From Vibrio sp. RE86 (GTDB taxonomy: Bacteria; Pseudomonadota; Gammaproteobacteria; Enterobacterales; Vibrionaceae), in contig NZ_VTXI01000001.1 in NCBI RefSeq assembly GCF_013114545.1, positions 124,001-188,000 of the forward strand: a DNA stretch of 64,000 nt, given 5' to 3'. The translations under genes and the position numbers were made by a program. Shown here piece by piece: positions 33,566 through 41,977 of the stretch (position 1 is its first letter; the number at the start of each line of letters is the position of its first letter). The notes beneath the pieces are model-generated. The model saw only the letters and a program-made list of their open reading frames with translations, was not told the origin of the DNA and did not search any database.

Positions 33566-34294
33566 ATGCTTGCTGAATGGGTTACTACCGAGGCATTGAT
33601 TGCTGCTTTCCTGATATTTCTCGGTTCATTTGTACAGACTGCGATCGGCTTCGGTCTGGCGATTGTCGCTGCGCCGCTGCTATTTTTAGTCTCACCTGAC
33701 TACGTGCCAGCTCCTATTTGTTTGGTGGCACTTTTCATTTCAATATTAAATGCAATGAAACACCGTGATAGCGTCGAAATTGGTGGGCTTAAAATGGCGT
33801 TAATTGGCCGTGTGCCGGGCTCTGTTGCTGGTGGTGTGCTGCTTGTCATGGTATCGACTGACTTATTGGCACTTTGGCTCGGCGCATTGGTTCTGCTCGC
33901 TGTGTTGATCAGTTTGATGCCATTTCGTATTGAGCCTACGCCATCACGCATGTGCGTTGCAGGGTTCTTCTCAGGCTTCTTCGGCACAAGTTCGGCGATT
34001 GGTGGCCCACCAATGGCGTTATTACTGCAACATCAAGAGGCAAACCAGCTGCGCGGTAATCTGTCAGCATTCTTTGTATTCAGCTCGATCATCTCTTTGA
34101 TCATTCAAATGCCAGCAGGCTTTTTAACTCTCCACCATCTTTGGATCACTGTTCCCCTTATCCCTGCTGCCTGGGTCGGCTATAAACTTGCCAGATTAAC
34201 CACACAATCACTGCCGAAAGAGAAAATTCGTATCGGGGCGCTGCTACTTTGTTCGGTCAGTGGCGCCACGGCCGTTTGGCAAGGACTGCAATAA
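33566..34294 (+). CDS. TauE/SafE-family anion exporter
   Basis: A 242-residue membrane protein with about eight helices and the TauE/SafE repeat (FVQTAIGFGLAIVAAPLLF near the start, FFSGFFGTSSAIGGPPMALLL near the middle). Members carry sulfite, sulfoacetate or related organosulfur anions. Start ATG at 33566 has a weak ribosome-binding site. It is 100 bases after the photolyase pair, so linkage to them is uncertain; the ABM gene follows 35 bases later. Confidence 0.83.
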   Translation: MLAEWVTTEALIAAFLIFLGSFVQTAIGFGLAIVAAPLLFLVSPDYVPAPICLVALFISILNAMKHRDSVEIGGLKMALIGRVPGSVAGGVLLVMVSTDLLALWLGALVLLAVLISLMPFRIEPTPSRMCVAGFFSGFFGTSSAIGGPPMALLLQHQEANQLRGNLSAFFVFSSIISLIIQMPAGFLTLHHLWITVPLIPAAWVGYKLARLTTQSLPKEKIRIGALLLCSVSGATAVWQGLQ

Positions 34295-34329
34295 AACTGG
34301 GTTTATTCATCTTACGTTAAGGAAAAATC

Positions 34330-34623
34330 ATGATACTGGAAGTCGCAATCTTAGATGTGAAACCTGATTTGGAAGCGGAGTTTGAGCAGAGCTTTGCTAA
34401 GGCACAGGCTATTATTTCAAGTATGAAGGGCTACGTGTCCCATCAGCTGCAACGCTGTATTGAGAACCCAAGCCGCTACATTTTGTTGGTGAATTGGGAA
34501 ACATTGGAAGACCACGAACAAGGCTTTAGACAGTCTGCTGAATATCAGGAATGGAAGGCACTTTTACACCATTTTTATGACCCATTCCCGACAGTAGAGC
34601 ATTACGAGGCAATCTACAGTTAG
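34330..34623 (+). CDS. antibiotic-biosynthesis-monooxygenase (ABM) domain protein
   Basis: A 97-residue ferredoxin-like protein with VAILDVKPDLEAEFEQSF, GYVSHQLQRCIENPSRYILLVNWETLEDHEQGF and the final HFYDPFPTVEHYE, all ABM landmarks. Family members range from quinol monooxygenases to haem-degrading enzymes; most have no known substrate. TTAAGGA precedes the ATG. It is followed within 21 bases by yccF and belongs to the same transcript. Confidence 0.85.
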   Translation: MILEVAILDVKPDLEAEFEQSFAKAQAIISSMKGYVSHQLQRCIENPSRYILLVNWETLEDHEQGFRQSAEYQEWKALLHHFYDPFPTVEHYEAIYS

Positions 34624-34644
34624 ATTTTCTAAAGGAGAAACAAC

Positions 34645-35079
34645 GTGCTTAGAATTCTTGGTAACATCATTTGGTTTTTATGTGGTGGCGTGATCATGGG
34701 ACTGGCTTGGTGGCTGGTTGGTTTGATCTGTTTCATCAGTATTATTGGCATCCCTTGGGGACGCGCGTGTTTCGTTATCGGTAATTTCTCTTTCTTCCCG
34801 TTTGGCCAAGAAGTGATTAGCCGAGATGAGTTAACAAAAGAGATGGATATTGGTACCAGCCCACTCGGTACCATTGGTAATGTTGTTTGGTTCTTGCTTG
34901 CGGGCATTTGGCTAGCGATTGGTCATATTATGTCAGCGGTGGCGTGCTTTATTACCATCATCGGTATTCCATTTGCGTTGCAGCACTTGAAGCTTGCCTA
35001 TATCTCACTCGCACCGATCGGAAAAACCGTGGTGCCAAAAGAGCAAGCCGCCATGGCTCGCTACTCAAACATCAAATAG
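34645..35079 (+). CDS. yccF: YccF-domain inner-membrane protein
   Basis: A 144-residue protein carrying two copies of the YccF domain, each with the signature GNIIWFLCGG...GIPWGRACFVIG or GNVVWFLLAGIWL...GIPFALQHLKLA. It has four hydrophobic stretches with FFPFGQ and APIGK after each. Function of the family is unknown. AAAGGAGAA precedes the ATG. A strong terminator ends the operon. Confidence 0.9.
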   Translation: MLRILGNIIWFLCGGVIMGLAWWLVGLICFISIIGIPWGRACFVIGNFSFFPFGQEVISRDELTKEMDIGTSPLGTIGNVVWFLLAGIWLAIGHIMSAVACFITIIGIPFALQHLKLAYISLAPIGKTVVPKEQAAMARYSNIK

Positions 35080-35084
35080 ACCCC

Positions 35085-35119
35085 AAAAAAAAGACCCGCT
35101 ACATTGAGCGGGTCTTTTT
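35085..35119. terminator. bidirectional terminator
   Basis: AAGACCCGCT / AGCGGGTCTT with A- and T-tracts, between yccF and the solute-binding gene that converges on it. Confidence 0.9.
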
Positions 35120-35130
35120 ATTTTCAAGCT

Positions 35131-35907
35131 TTACTTTAGCTCTTCGCCGTAGATATCAAACGAGAAGTACTTCGCCGCGATTTTATCGTAAGTACCATTC
35201 TCACGGATGGTCTCAATCGCTTGGTTAAATTGCTGAGCGAGGGCTTCGTCATTTTTTCTTAGTGCGAGCGCAGTACCTTCACCTATGTAGGCTTTATCTG
35301 TAACGGCCTTACCCACAAACTCAAAGCCGTCACCGATCTCTTTATCTAAAAACGCCAGCGCCAACTGATCTGAATTACCAAATGTTAAATCTAAACGGCC
35401 ATTTTTCAGGTCGATATACACTTCATCTTGTCCTGTGTATCGTTTGATCTCTGCTACATCACCAAACTTATCTGTCACATAACGGTCGTGGATAGTACCG
35501 CTTTGCACACCAATGACTTTGCCGTCTAGGCCGCTTTTTGTGAGCTCGACAGAAGCGTCTGAACTTGCGACAAAACGAGCCGGTGTTTGATAATACTTAT
35601 CTGTGAAAAGAACACGTTTTTTACGCTCTTCGGTAATACGCATAGACGCCATAATCACATCAGACTTGCGAGCGAGTAGGCTAGGAATCAACGAATCCCA
35701 CCCTTGAGAAACCCATTTACACTCAAGCTTCGCCTCTGCACAAAGCGCGTCTGCAATCTCAATATCAAAGCCAACGGGCTGACCCGATGCATCTTTATAG
35801 TTAAATGGCGGGTAAGTAAAATCCGAAGCAAGGCGAACTTCCTTTGCCAATACTGGAGTTGCAAGCAGAGCAGCAGCGCAAGCGATAGCACTAAGCATTT
35901 TGTTCAT
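35131..35907 (-). CDS. periplasmic amino-acid-binding protein (SBP_bac_3)
   Basis: A 258-residue ABC-type solute-binding protein: signal peptide to about residue 21 (LSAIACAAALLATPVLA), then VRLASDFTYPPFNYKDASGQPVGFDIEIA, the family's opening, and KRVLFTDKYYQTPARFV, the hinge segment. Mature length and pattern fit HisJ/ArtJ-type lysine, arginine, histidine or ornithine binding proteins. The ATG at 35907 with AAGGA 9 bases upstream is used. It overlaps the end of the aminotransferase gene by 17 bases. No permease or ATPase genes adjoin it, so it either borrows a distant system or acts as a sensor. Confidence 0.85.
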   Translation of the reverse strand: MNKMLSAIACAAALLATPVLAKEVRLASDFTYPPFNYKDASGQPVGFDIEIADALCAEAKLECKWVSQGWDSLIPSLLARKSDVIMASMRITEERKKRVLFTDKYYQTPARFVASSDASVELTKSGLDGKVIGVQSGTIHDRYVTDKFGDVAEIKRYTGQDEVYIDLKNGRLDLTFGNSDQLALAFLDKEIGDGFEFVGKAVTDKAYIGEGTALALRKNDEALAQQFNQAIETIRENGTYDKIAAKYFSFDIYGEELK

Positions 35908-37012
35908 GTTCAATATCCTTATTATTTTGAGTTGATGTTCTCAGCGGGTACGAGAAGTTGCAAATGATTTCGGCAACCTCGTTCATGCTTTTTTCTGACC
36001 CGATAGTGATTCTCACGCAGTCTTTTAGGCTTGGCTCGTGGCTCTGATTTCGGGTGACGACACCGTGTTGAGCCAAGTAATTAAACAGGTTTACTTCTGG
36101 CTTGGTTTTGATCAGAACAAAGTTAGTCGAAGATGGGTAAATGGTTTCAATCCAGTCTAGCGACTCAATGCGTTGAACGAACTGCTCTCGAGTTTGGATT
36201 AAGTGTTGGGTCGACGCAGCAACTTTGCTTAGCCCCTCTTGGCTTAACGCGTTCAGTACAATTTCTGCTGAGCTGTCAGGCATAGGGTATGGAGGAACAA
36301 GTTTGAGAACAAACTCCATCACTGGTTCTGAAGCAATAATAAACCCACAGCGCACTGCCGCTAACCCGAAGGCTTTTGACAAGGTGCGAATGACAATGAG
36401 GTTCGGGTATTGGTCGATGAGGTCGACAACACTTTGACCCAGTTCGAACTCAATGTACGCCTCGTCTACAACAATCAGTGCTTTGTCTTGCGTCTGCTCT
36501 AATATCGCTTGGATCTTATCTTTAGGTAGTAATTGTCCGGTCGGATTGTTTGGCGAGCATAAGAATACGAGGTTCGCTTTGTCTGCCGCATCAATAATAC
36601 TCTCGACATCCAGAGAAAAGTCCGGAGCAAGCAAAGGGCAGTCGATAGTATTAATGGACAGTGATTCCGCGCAGAACTCATACATTGCATAGGTTGGGGA
36701 ACATTGAGCAATTTGATCTTTCCCTGGCTGACAGAAAGTTCGAATCAGCAAATCGATGGCTTCGTCTGCTCCGCGAACCGCAATGGTTGGCTGCGCCGTT
36801 CCACAGTAATTTTGGTAAGCAGCCGCGATATCATGGGGTAAAAAGTCTGGGTATCGATGTAAGTCAGCTTGATGCTCAGAGAAGTGAAGTGGGTGCTCCA
36901 GTTCGTTCGCATTTAGCCACAATCTACCTGAGCCCCCGATACGACGAGCAGATTGGTAAGGTATTAATTTTTTTATGCTTTCTGGTGCAAGCTTTTCTGC
37001 TATAGACGTCAT
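35891..37012 (-). CDS. HisC-like pyridoxal-phosphate aminotransferase
   Basis: A 373-residue class I/II fold aminotransferase resembling histidinol-phosphate aminotransferase. Landmarks are LWLNANELEHP (N-terminal arm), VFLCSPNNPTGQ (about 151-162), VVDEAYIEF (PLP-binding Asp and Tyr) and the Schiff-base lysine in RTLSKAFGLAAVR (about 211-223). It is outside a his operon and reads into a periplasmic amino-acid-binding gene, so it is probably a paralogue used in uptake-linked amino-acid catabolism. Its start has a weak ribosome-binding site. A LysR gene diverges from it. Confidence 0.82.
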   Translation of the reverse strand: MTSIAEKLAPESIKKLIPYQSARRIGGSGRLWLNANELEHPLHFSEHQADLHRYPDFLPHDIAAAYQNYCGTAQPTIAVRGADEAIDLLIRTFCQPGKDQIAQCSPTYAMYEFCAESLSINTIDCPLLAPDFSLDVESIIDAADKANLVFLCSPNNPTGQLLPKDKIQAILEQTQDKALIVVDEAYIEFELGQSVVDLIDQYPNLIVIRTLSKAFGLAAVRCGFIIASEPVMEFVLKLVPPYPMPDSSAEIVLNALSQEGLSKVAASTQHLIQTREQFVQRIESLDWIETIYPSSTNFVLIKTKPEVNLFNYLAQHGVVTRNQSHEPSLKDCVRITIGSEKSMNEVAEIICNFSYPLRTSTQNNKDIEHEQNA

Positions 37013-37070
37013 TTTAATTATCCATTATTGCATAGCTAATCATTTTAATTGTTTCAAGCTAACTATATTT

Positions 37071-37083
37071 TCTCTATAAGAGA
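37071..37083. promoter_or_regulatory. candidate LysR T-N11-A box
   Basis: TCTCTATAAGAGA is a partial dyad with the T-N11-A shape of LysR sites, about 60 bases upstream of the aminotransferase and about 80 bases upstream of the divergent lysR. Confidence 0.5.
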
Positions 37084-37163
37084 TAATTTAGTCATTTGTG
37101 TCTTTGTGAAAAATCGAAATAAAGGCATAATAGCCATGCAAAAAAATCATGGATGATGAATAA

Positions 37164-38042
37164 ATGAGTAACAGACTCCCTTCGACAAAGAACTTGCAGG
37201 CCTTTTTAGCAACGGCTCAGCATTTGAATTTCACCCATGCCGCTGAGTCGCTGAATATGACGCAAGGCGCGATCAGTCGTCAGATTCAATCGTTAGAAAG
37301 CATGATGGGGATTGCACTGTTTTATCGTCAGGCTAGAGGGTTGGCGTTAACACCTGAAGGGGCAAAATTCATTCCTCTGGCAGAAGACATTATTACTCGT
37401 CTTCAACTTTCGATTCGAGAAGTCGCTGATAGTGCGAACCGGATTAAGCTGAATGCGCCAAGCTGCATTACAAGCTGGTTGTTATCGCGCCTAGCCAACT
37501 TTCAACAAGCCTACCCAGAAATCAACGTTGAACTGACGTCGACTACCAAACACCAAGCCGTTCCCAATTTTGATAATTTTGATCTGATCGTGAGTTACGG
37601 AAAACCGATACGCAGCAAAACCGTCGAACAGACTTTGTTGTTCAATGAGATATTAGCGCCAGTGTGTTCGCCTGAGCTTTGGACGAAGCTTGATACAGAG
37701 ATGGATGAAACCGAAGTCTTAAAGCAATTTACGTGGCTGCACGCCAACCCTGAGCAGTCAGACTGGTCGATGTGGCTAGCGTCGCAGGGGCATTTACATC
37801 TCAAGGGTAAAGGTAATCAGACGTTTGCGACATTGGATCAGGCGATGAATGCCGCTCAGCAAGGCTTTGGTATGGCAATAGGTGATATTACGTTGGCCAA
37901 GCAAGATATTGAATTGAAACGCCTGACTCAGCCTTTTGAAGCGATAGTGCACTCGGGGAATGGGTATCACTTGCTCAACCCACACCATGGAGAAAATGAA
38001 CGGGTTGGTCAACTGATTGAGTGGCTGACCGCTAACCCGTAA
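37164..38042 (+). CDS. LysR-type regulator, GcvA-like
   Basis: A 292-residue LysR protein opening LPSTKNLQAFLATAQHLNFTHAAESLNMTQGAISRQIQSLE, the winged-helix segment of the GcvA branch. It later has the effector domain with LNAPSCITSWLLSRLANFQQAYPEINVEL. Regulators of this branch often control amino-acid genes. It diverges from the aminotransferase and binding-protein pair over a 151-base gap with a T-N11-A box, so it is the probable controller. Its last 11 bases overlap the next lysR gene, which runs the other way. Confidence 0.9.
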   Translation: MSNRLPSTKNLQAFLATAQHLNFTHAAESLNMTQGAISRQIQSLESMMGIALFYRQARGLALTPEGAKFIPLAEDIITRLQLSIREVADSANRIKLNAPSCITSWLLSRLANFQQAYPEINVELTSTTKHQAVPNFDNFDLIVSYGKPIRSKTVEQTLLFNEILAPVCSPELWTKLDTEMDETEVLKQFTWLHANPEQSDWSMWLASQGHLHLKGKGNQTFATLDQAMNAAQQGFGMAIGDITLAKQDIELKRLTQPFEAIVHSGNGYHLLNPHHGENERVGQLIEWLTANP

Positions 38043-38949
38043 TAGTGTCTTCTACAATGCGTCTTAGCCATAGCATCGTTTCGTTTTGACGATTCTTGTG
38101 ATGATAATAGGCGTAAACATTGGGTGTCAGCGCGACGTTATCTAACAAGATAGGAAGGCGACGTAACTTGTCGAGCTTTTCAATGTTTGTCAGGCTTGAG
38201 CCGGGGAACATCATATCGGTGTTCAACACGACATCGATAACCGCTGAAGGAAGCTCGGAGCGAAAGGCAATTTTGTGTTCGACTCCTCTCATATTCAGAA
38301 GCTTTTCCGCAAAGGATTGATTGGAGTTCCAATCAGCGGCGATGATGGTTGCAAGCTCAAAATCCATGCTCGAATCGAGAGCGATGGCATCCCCTTTAAA
38401 CGGGTGATCTTTTCTGATGTAGGCACTGAAGCTATCTTGCGCGACTTTTTTGCTGATCAACTCTTTTGGCGCATGACCGATTTCATAGTTGACCCCAAGC
38501 TGTACCTCGTCATTGATGAGTTCTTGCATGGTGCTTTTAGACCAATTGAGCAGGTGTACTTGCACGTTAGGGGCTTGCGAGCGAATTGCACCGAAGATTT
38601 CACTGGCGAATGAGCTGAGTATAAACGGAGCGAGTGCGACTTTTAATGTGCCAGTGAGCTCGTTTGGGTCAAATTCGTTAGACGCATTTATTGCTGTGGA
38701 AAGTTCATCAATTAACGGAGAAACATTGTCGGCAAGCTTGTTCGAGTATTCCGTGGCTCTTAATCCGGTATGTGTTTTAACAAACAGTTCGTCACCAAAA
38801 TGCGCTCTTAGCCTTTGCAGTGCTTTACTCACCGCAGGCTGTGAGACAAACAAACGCTCAGCGGCTTTACGCATATTCCGTTCTTGATGAAGAATAATGA
38901 ATGTTCGCAGTAAATTAAGGTCAAGGTTTGAGAACAGATCTTTTGCCAT
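38032..38949 (-). CDS. LysR-type regulator
   Basis: A 305-residue LysR protein of the NodD/LeuO-like branch (DLNLLRTFIILHQERNMRKAAERLFVSQPAVSKALQRLRAHFGDELFVKT at the N-terminus marks it; described here as residues about 8-56). A GGAGG six bases before the ATG at 38949 fixes the start. No target gene is divergent from it: the upstream neighbour is the nuclease-like gene on the same strand. Its 3' end overlaps the previous lysR by 11 bases. Confidence 0.88.
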   Translation of the reverse strand: MAKDLFSNLDLNLLRTFIILHQERNMRKAAERLFVSQPAVSKALQRLRAHFGDELFVKTHTGLRATEYSNKLADNVSPLIDELSTAINASNEFDPNELTGTLKVALAPFILSSFASEIFGAIRSQAPNVQVHLLNWSKSTMQELINDEVQLGVNYEIGHAPKELISKKVAQDSFSAYIRKDHPFKGDAIALDSSMDFELATIIAADWNSNQSFAEKLLNMRGVEHKIAFRSELPSAVIDVVLNTDMMFPGSSLTNIEKLDKLRRLPILLDNVALTPNVYAYYHHKNRQNETMLWLRRIVEDTITG

Positions 38950-39058
38950 ACAAGCCTCCATGCTTTATCGATCTCTACGAATCATAGCGTTAATCACACG
39001 CAGTGACTAATCCAATTTCGCTATAGATGCTTTTACTTCAATCAGTTAAGCGTGACCG

Positions 39059-39925
39059 CTAGTACGCTTTAATGCCAAACTGTTTGAGTTTTGATGGCAG
39101 TACATCGTCGAGCTTTTCAATCTCATCTGGGAAGACTTCAATGAGGCTAAAATTGTGGGCTTCGTATACGTCTCGTATTGTTTTCTGGTCTTGCTCAGAC
39201 ATGGCACCTGAATCGTTGCCCCAATACTGTAGGTAGACTTTCCCGCTCGGCAGATAAAAGTCGCTGAGCACATCCGATTCAATGGGAAGCTGGCGGTCAT
39301 ATGCGTGCACAACGCCATTCATGTAGAGCCAGTTGTCGATGATGAGCTCGGCTTTTGAGCGGACATAATGGCCATCTAAGGTGCGGTGTTTGGCTTCGAA
39401 CTTTTGACGAAAACTAGACAAGGATTTATCTGTCGCATGAGCTTCGGCATCTTGACCTGAGAACTCTACAATGGATTGACGTAAGCGTTTGTTCCGAACA
39501 ATTGAATCATGCCAAACCACAAACTTCTGCTCACTCTCTTTGTCCTCTCGCTGATATCCTCCAACGGTTAGCCCCGACTCCGTGACGCTCCAGCCTGACT
39601 CACCTTTGCTGATCCAACCTAACTCTTTCAGCAGTTGATTGATCTTTTTAGCATTTAACGAGAATCGCTGCCCGATTTGAGTCGCACTCAGTGTTTCGCC
39701 ACTTGTTGCATCAGAGTCAATAAGAAGATTCTCAGGCCAAACAATGAATTGCCCGAACTTAGGGTGATTGATGTATTCGCCACCAAATCTGCGCCCTGTT
39801 TCGGTTAGCACCCAAGCTTCTTCTGAGCGGTTGATATAACCCGCGGTTTTTAGTTCTTGGAATAACTGTTTGGCGTCGGTTTCACGCAGTTTTGCCAGTG
39901 CCGTAGTAGAGATTTTTTCGGGCAT
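39059..39925 (-). CDS. nuclease-fold protein with duplicated N-terminal modules
   Basis: A 288-residue protein. Residues 3-68 and 77-145 are two copies of a winged-helix-like module, each ending in a W-(V/S)-x-TE-(T/S)-G...GG pattern and then F(I/V)VW. Residues 185-275 look like a PD-(D/E)XK-type core of the Vsr/DUF559 sort: VRSKAELIIDNWL (Glu193), SDFYLP (Asp222) and VYLQYWG, where the usual second acidic residue is Gln233. That change could weaken or abolish cleavage. AAGGAG precedes the ATG at 39925 by 8 bases, so an upstream ATG is rejected. Role unknown: DNA-binding or repair is likelier than metabolism. Confidence 0.55.
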   Translation of the reverse strand: MPEKISTTALAKLRETDAKQLFQELKTAGYINRSEEAWVLTETGRRFGGEYINHPKFGQFIVWPENLLIDSDATSGETLSATQIGQRFSLNAKKINQLLKELGWISKGESGWSVTESGLTVGGYQREDKESEQKFVVWHDSIVRNKRLRQSIVEFSGQDAEAHATDKSLSSFRQKFEAKHRTLDGHYVRSKAELIIDNWLYMNGVVHAYDRQLPIESDVLSDFYLPSGKVYLQYWGNDSGAMSEQDQKTIRDVYEAHNFSLIEVFPDEIEKLDDVLPSKLKQFGIKAY

Positions 39926-40004
39926 ATCATTCTCCTTATAGGTGCCCATATTGTTGAGTTAAAGCGTTGAAGAATCAAGCTTCAGGCAGGAATGAATAGA
40001 TGGG

Positions 40005-40038
40005 GAGCAAAAAAGGGAAGTAAGTAATTACTTCCCTT
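40005..40038 (-). terminator. terminator of the GGDEF gene
   Basis: Perfect 11-bp stem AAGGGAAGTAA / TTACTTCCCTT with a four-base loop; read on the minus strand it is followed by TTTTTT. Confidence 0.88.
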
Positions 40039-40058
40039 AATTGTAATTTAGGTTCGGA

Positions 40059-41825
40059 TTAGGACTGGAATGTATTTAATACGACTTGGTTTCGCCCTAA
40101 GCCTTTTGCTTGGTAGAGCGCTTTGTCTGCTCGGCCTATAGAGATGTGTTGGCTGTCTCGGTTAGAAGTAATGCCAATGCTTACAGAATATTGCAGTGGT
40201 ACATCATCGTAGACCATCTTGGATTGTTCGACCATGTGGCGGAACATTTCACACTGTTCATACGCATCGTTTTCGTCGTTGGCTCTAAACAAAATGCAGA
40301 ACTCCTCGCCACCAAAGCGAGCAAGGCTCAATGAGTTGGGTTTGGGGAAGTATTTTTTCATCAGTTCGGCAGTATGAGAAATCACTTGGTCGCCACATAA
40401 ATGTCCATATTTGTCATTGATACGTTTGAAGTGGTCGATATCCAGAATCGCTAAGTAGACATTCTCTTCGTCAATATGAGCGTCGATTTTGTCTCTTAAA
40501 ACGAGCTTGTTATCTAGGTGGGTCATGACATCTTTGCTACGCAGCTTTTTATGCAAAAGCAGGTTTGAGAGTGCAACTTCTGAGTAGTCACGGATCATAC
40601 GTAGAATACTGCGATAGGTCGGGAAGGTCGCCTTCATGTAGATCACAGCGATCAGCCTATTTTTGTCGAAAAGTGGGATCGTATAGTGACGAGAGTTGAT
40701 TTGTAGCTTTTGCGCCAGTGGGTCTGTATAGCGTTTGCCCGTATAGCTAAGCGAGCTAGGTGAAAAGCGTTTTGCGAGCTCTTTATCTCTCAAAACGATG
40801 TTGCTATTTCCATGATAATCAACGGTGCTGAAGTGGCCGTAATCTGAATCATAGAAACAGAGCTGAACGCCGTTGTGGTGACAGAAACGATCTAAGATTG
40901 CTCTCAGTCCGTGTTTAAAGTCGGCCAATTCTGCTTTGTTGTTCAGCTCCGCCAAACTGCTATTGAGCTGATAGGTTAAGTAGTTGATAACAACAGCGAG
41001 GAAAAGCAGCGAAGCAATAACGATGGCAGTCAGAGAAAATTGGTAGGATGTTGAGAGAATGTCGGAGCGATCCGTGCCTGAAATAAAGACCCAATTGTAT
41101 GGGTTTTCACCGTCATACACGGACATTTTGAATTGGCTCTGATAGTAATATTCGTGTTTTCCGAAGCGCAGGCCACCACTGATAAGTTCACTGATTCCGG
41201 CATGGTAGCTAACGGAAGGAGAACCTATTCGGTCTGGATCTGGGTGAAATACCAACCTTCCTGTAGTGTTATCGACCACAAATACGTAACCATGCTCTAA
41301 TGTGCGAAGGCCACGTAGGCTTTGCGTGGTGTATTTGAGGTCAAACTCTAGCCAAATCTCGTTAAGGTTCTCTTGAATAAATTTCACGGCAAATACCCAT
41401 TGATTTGCGCGCTTTTTGTATACCGACGATACCTCAATATTGCTACCAATATGTTCTAGTGGACGCCAAGCGATATCATCTCGCTGCTCTGCTTCTGTTG
41501 GATACAGTAAGATAGAACGGTACTGATTTGTTTCATGATTGACGTAGATAATATCGCTATAAGAGGGAAAGTTCTCAAGGGTGCGTTTGGCGTTGTCGTC
41601 GAACTCAGTGACGGAGGCGCTGTCGTTGAGTAAGTAAAGCTTACTGGCAGCCGCTTCTACTTGGGAAAAAACGAGGTTGGATGCGGTTTTCAGGTTTGAA
41701 AAAGACTGTTGATAAGCACTTTGTTCTGATTTTATGAGTTGCTGATACGCCGCATATATCATCCCTATCACCAATAGTATGATATACGGCCTCAAGGTGC
41801 GGATGAGGAGTTTTGGTAAAGCCAT
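40059..41825 (-). CDS. membrane diguanylate cyclase with periplasmic sensor
   Basis: A 588-residue protein: transmembrane helix near residue 14-28, a periplasmic dCache-type sensor (about 40-265), a second helix (about 275-295), then a cytoplasmic GAF-like linker region (about 310-420) and a C-terminal GGDEF domain. The active site is RFGGEEFCILF (GGEEF, so catalytically competent) and the domain ends RADKALYQAKGLGRNQV. It makes c-di-GMP, the ligand of the PilZ protein at 3319-4053. Standalone gene with its own terminator. Confidence 0.92.
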   Translation of the reverse strand: MALPKLLIRTLRPYIILLVIGMIYAAYQQLIKSEQSAYQQSFSNLKTASNLVFSQVEAAASKLYLLNDSASVTEFDDNAKRTLENFPSYSDIIYVNHETNQYRSILLYPTEAEQRDDIAWRPLEHIGSNIEVSSVYKKRANQWVFAVKFIQENLNEIWLEFDLKYTTQSLRGLRTLEHGYVFVVDNTTGRLVFHPDPDRIGSPSVSYHAGISELISGGLRFGKHEYYYQSQFKMSVYDGENPYNWVFISGTDRSDILSTSYQFSLTAIVIASLLFLAVVINYLTYQLNSSLAELNNKAELADFKHGLRAILDRFCHHNGVQLCFYDSDYGHFSTVDYHGNSNIVLRDKELAKRFSPSSLSYTGKRYTDPLAQKLQINSRHYTIPLFDKNRLIAVIYMKATFPTYRSILRMIRDYSEVALSNLLLHKKLRSKDVMTHLDNKLVLRDKIDAHIDEENVYLAILDIDHFKRINDKYGHLCGDQVISHTAELMKKYFPKPNSLSLARFGGEEFCILFRANDENDAYEQCEMFRHMVEQSKMVYDDVPLQYSVSIGITSNRDSQHISIGRADKALYQAKGLGRNQVVLNTFQS

Positions 41826-41977
41826 TTATGCCAACTGATTATTTTAAAGCTATAGTAATTATGCGCCGTATAGTAAACGGATTTTACAAGCACATCAATG
41901 CATAATAATCTAGTGTTTGGCTTAATTTTTGTTATTAATTTGAGCGGCATGTCACCATATCGCTCATTTTTGTGAGG

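Noticed and set aside
41941..41973. TGAGCG / CGCTCA hairpin with T-run near the end of glgX
   Set aside because: The T-run is on the plus strand, where no gene ends; on the glgX strand there is no T-tract and the stem is short with a 14-base loop.
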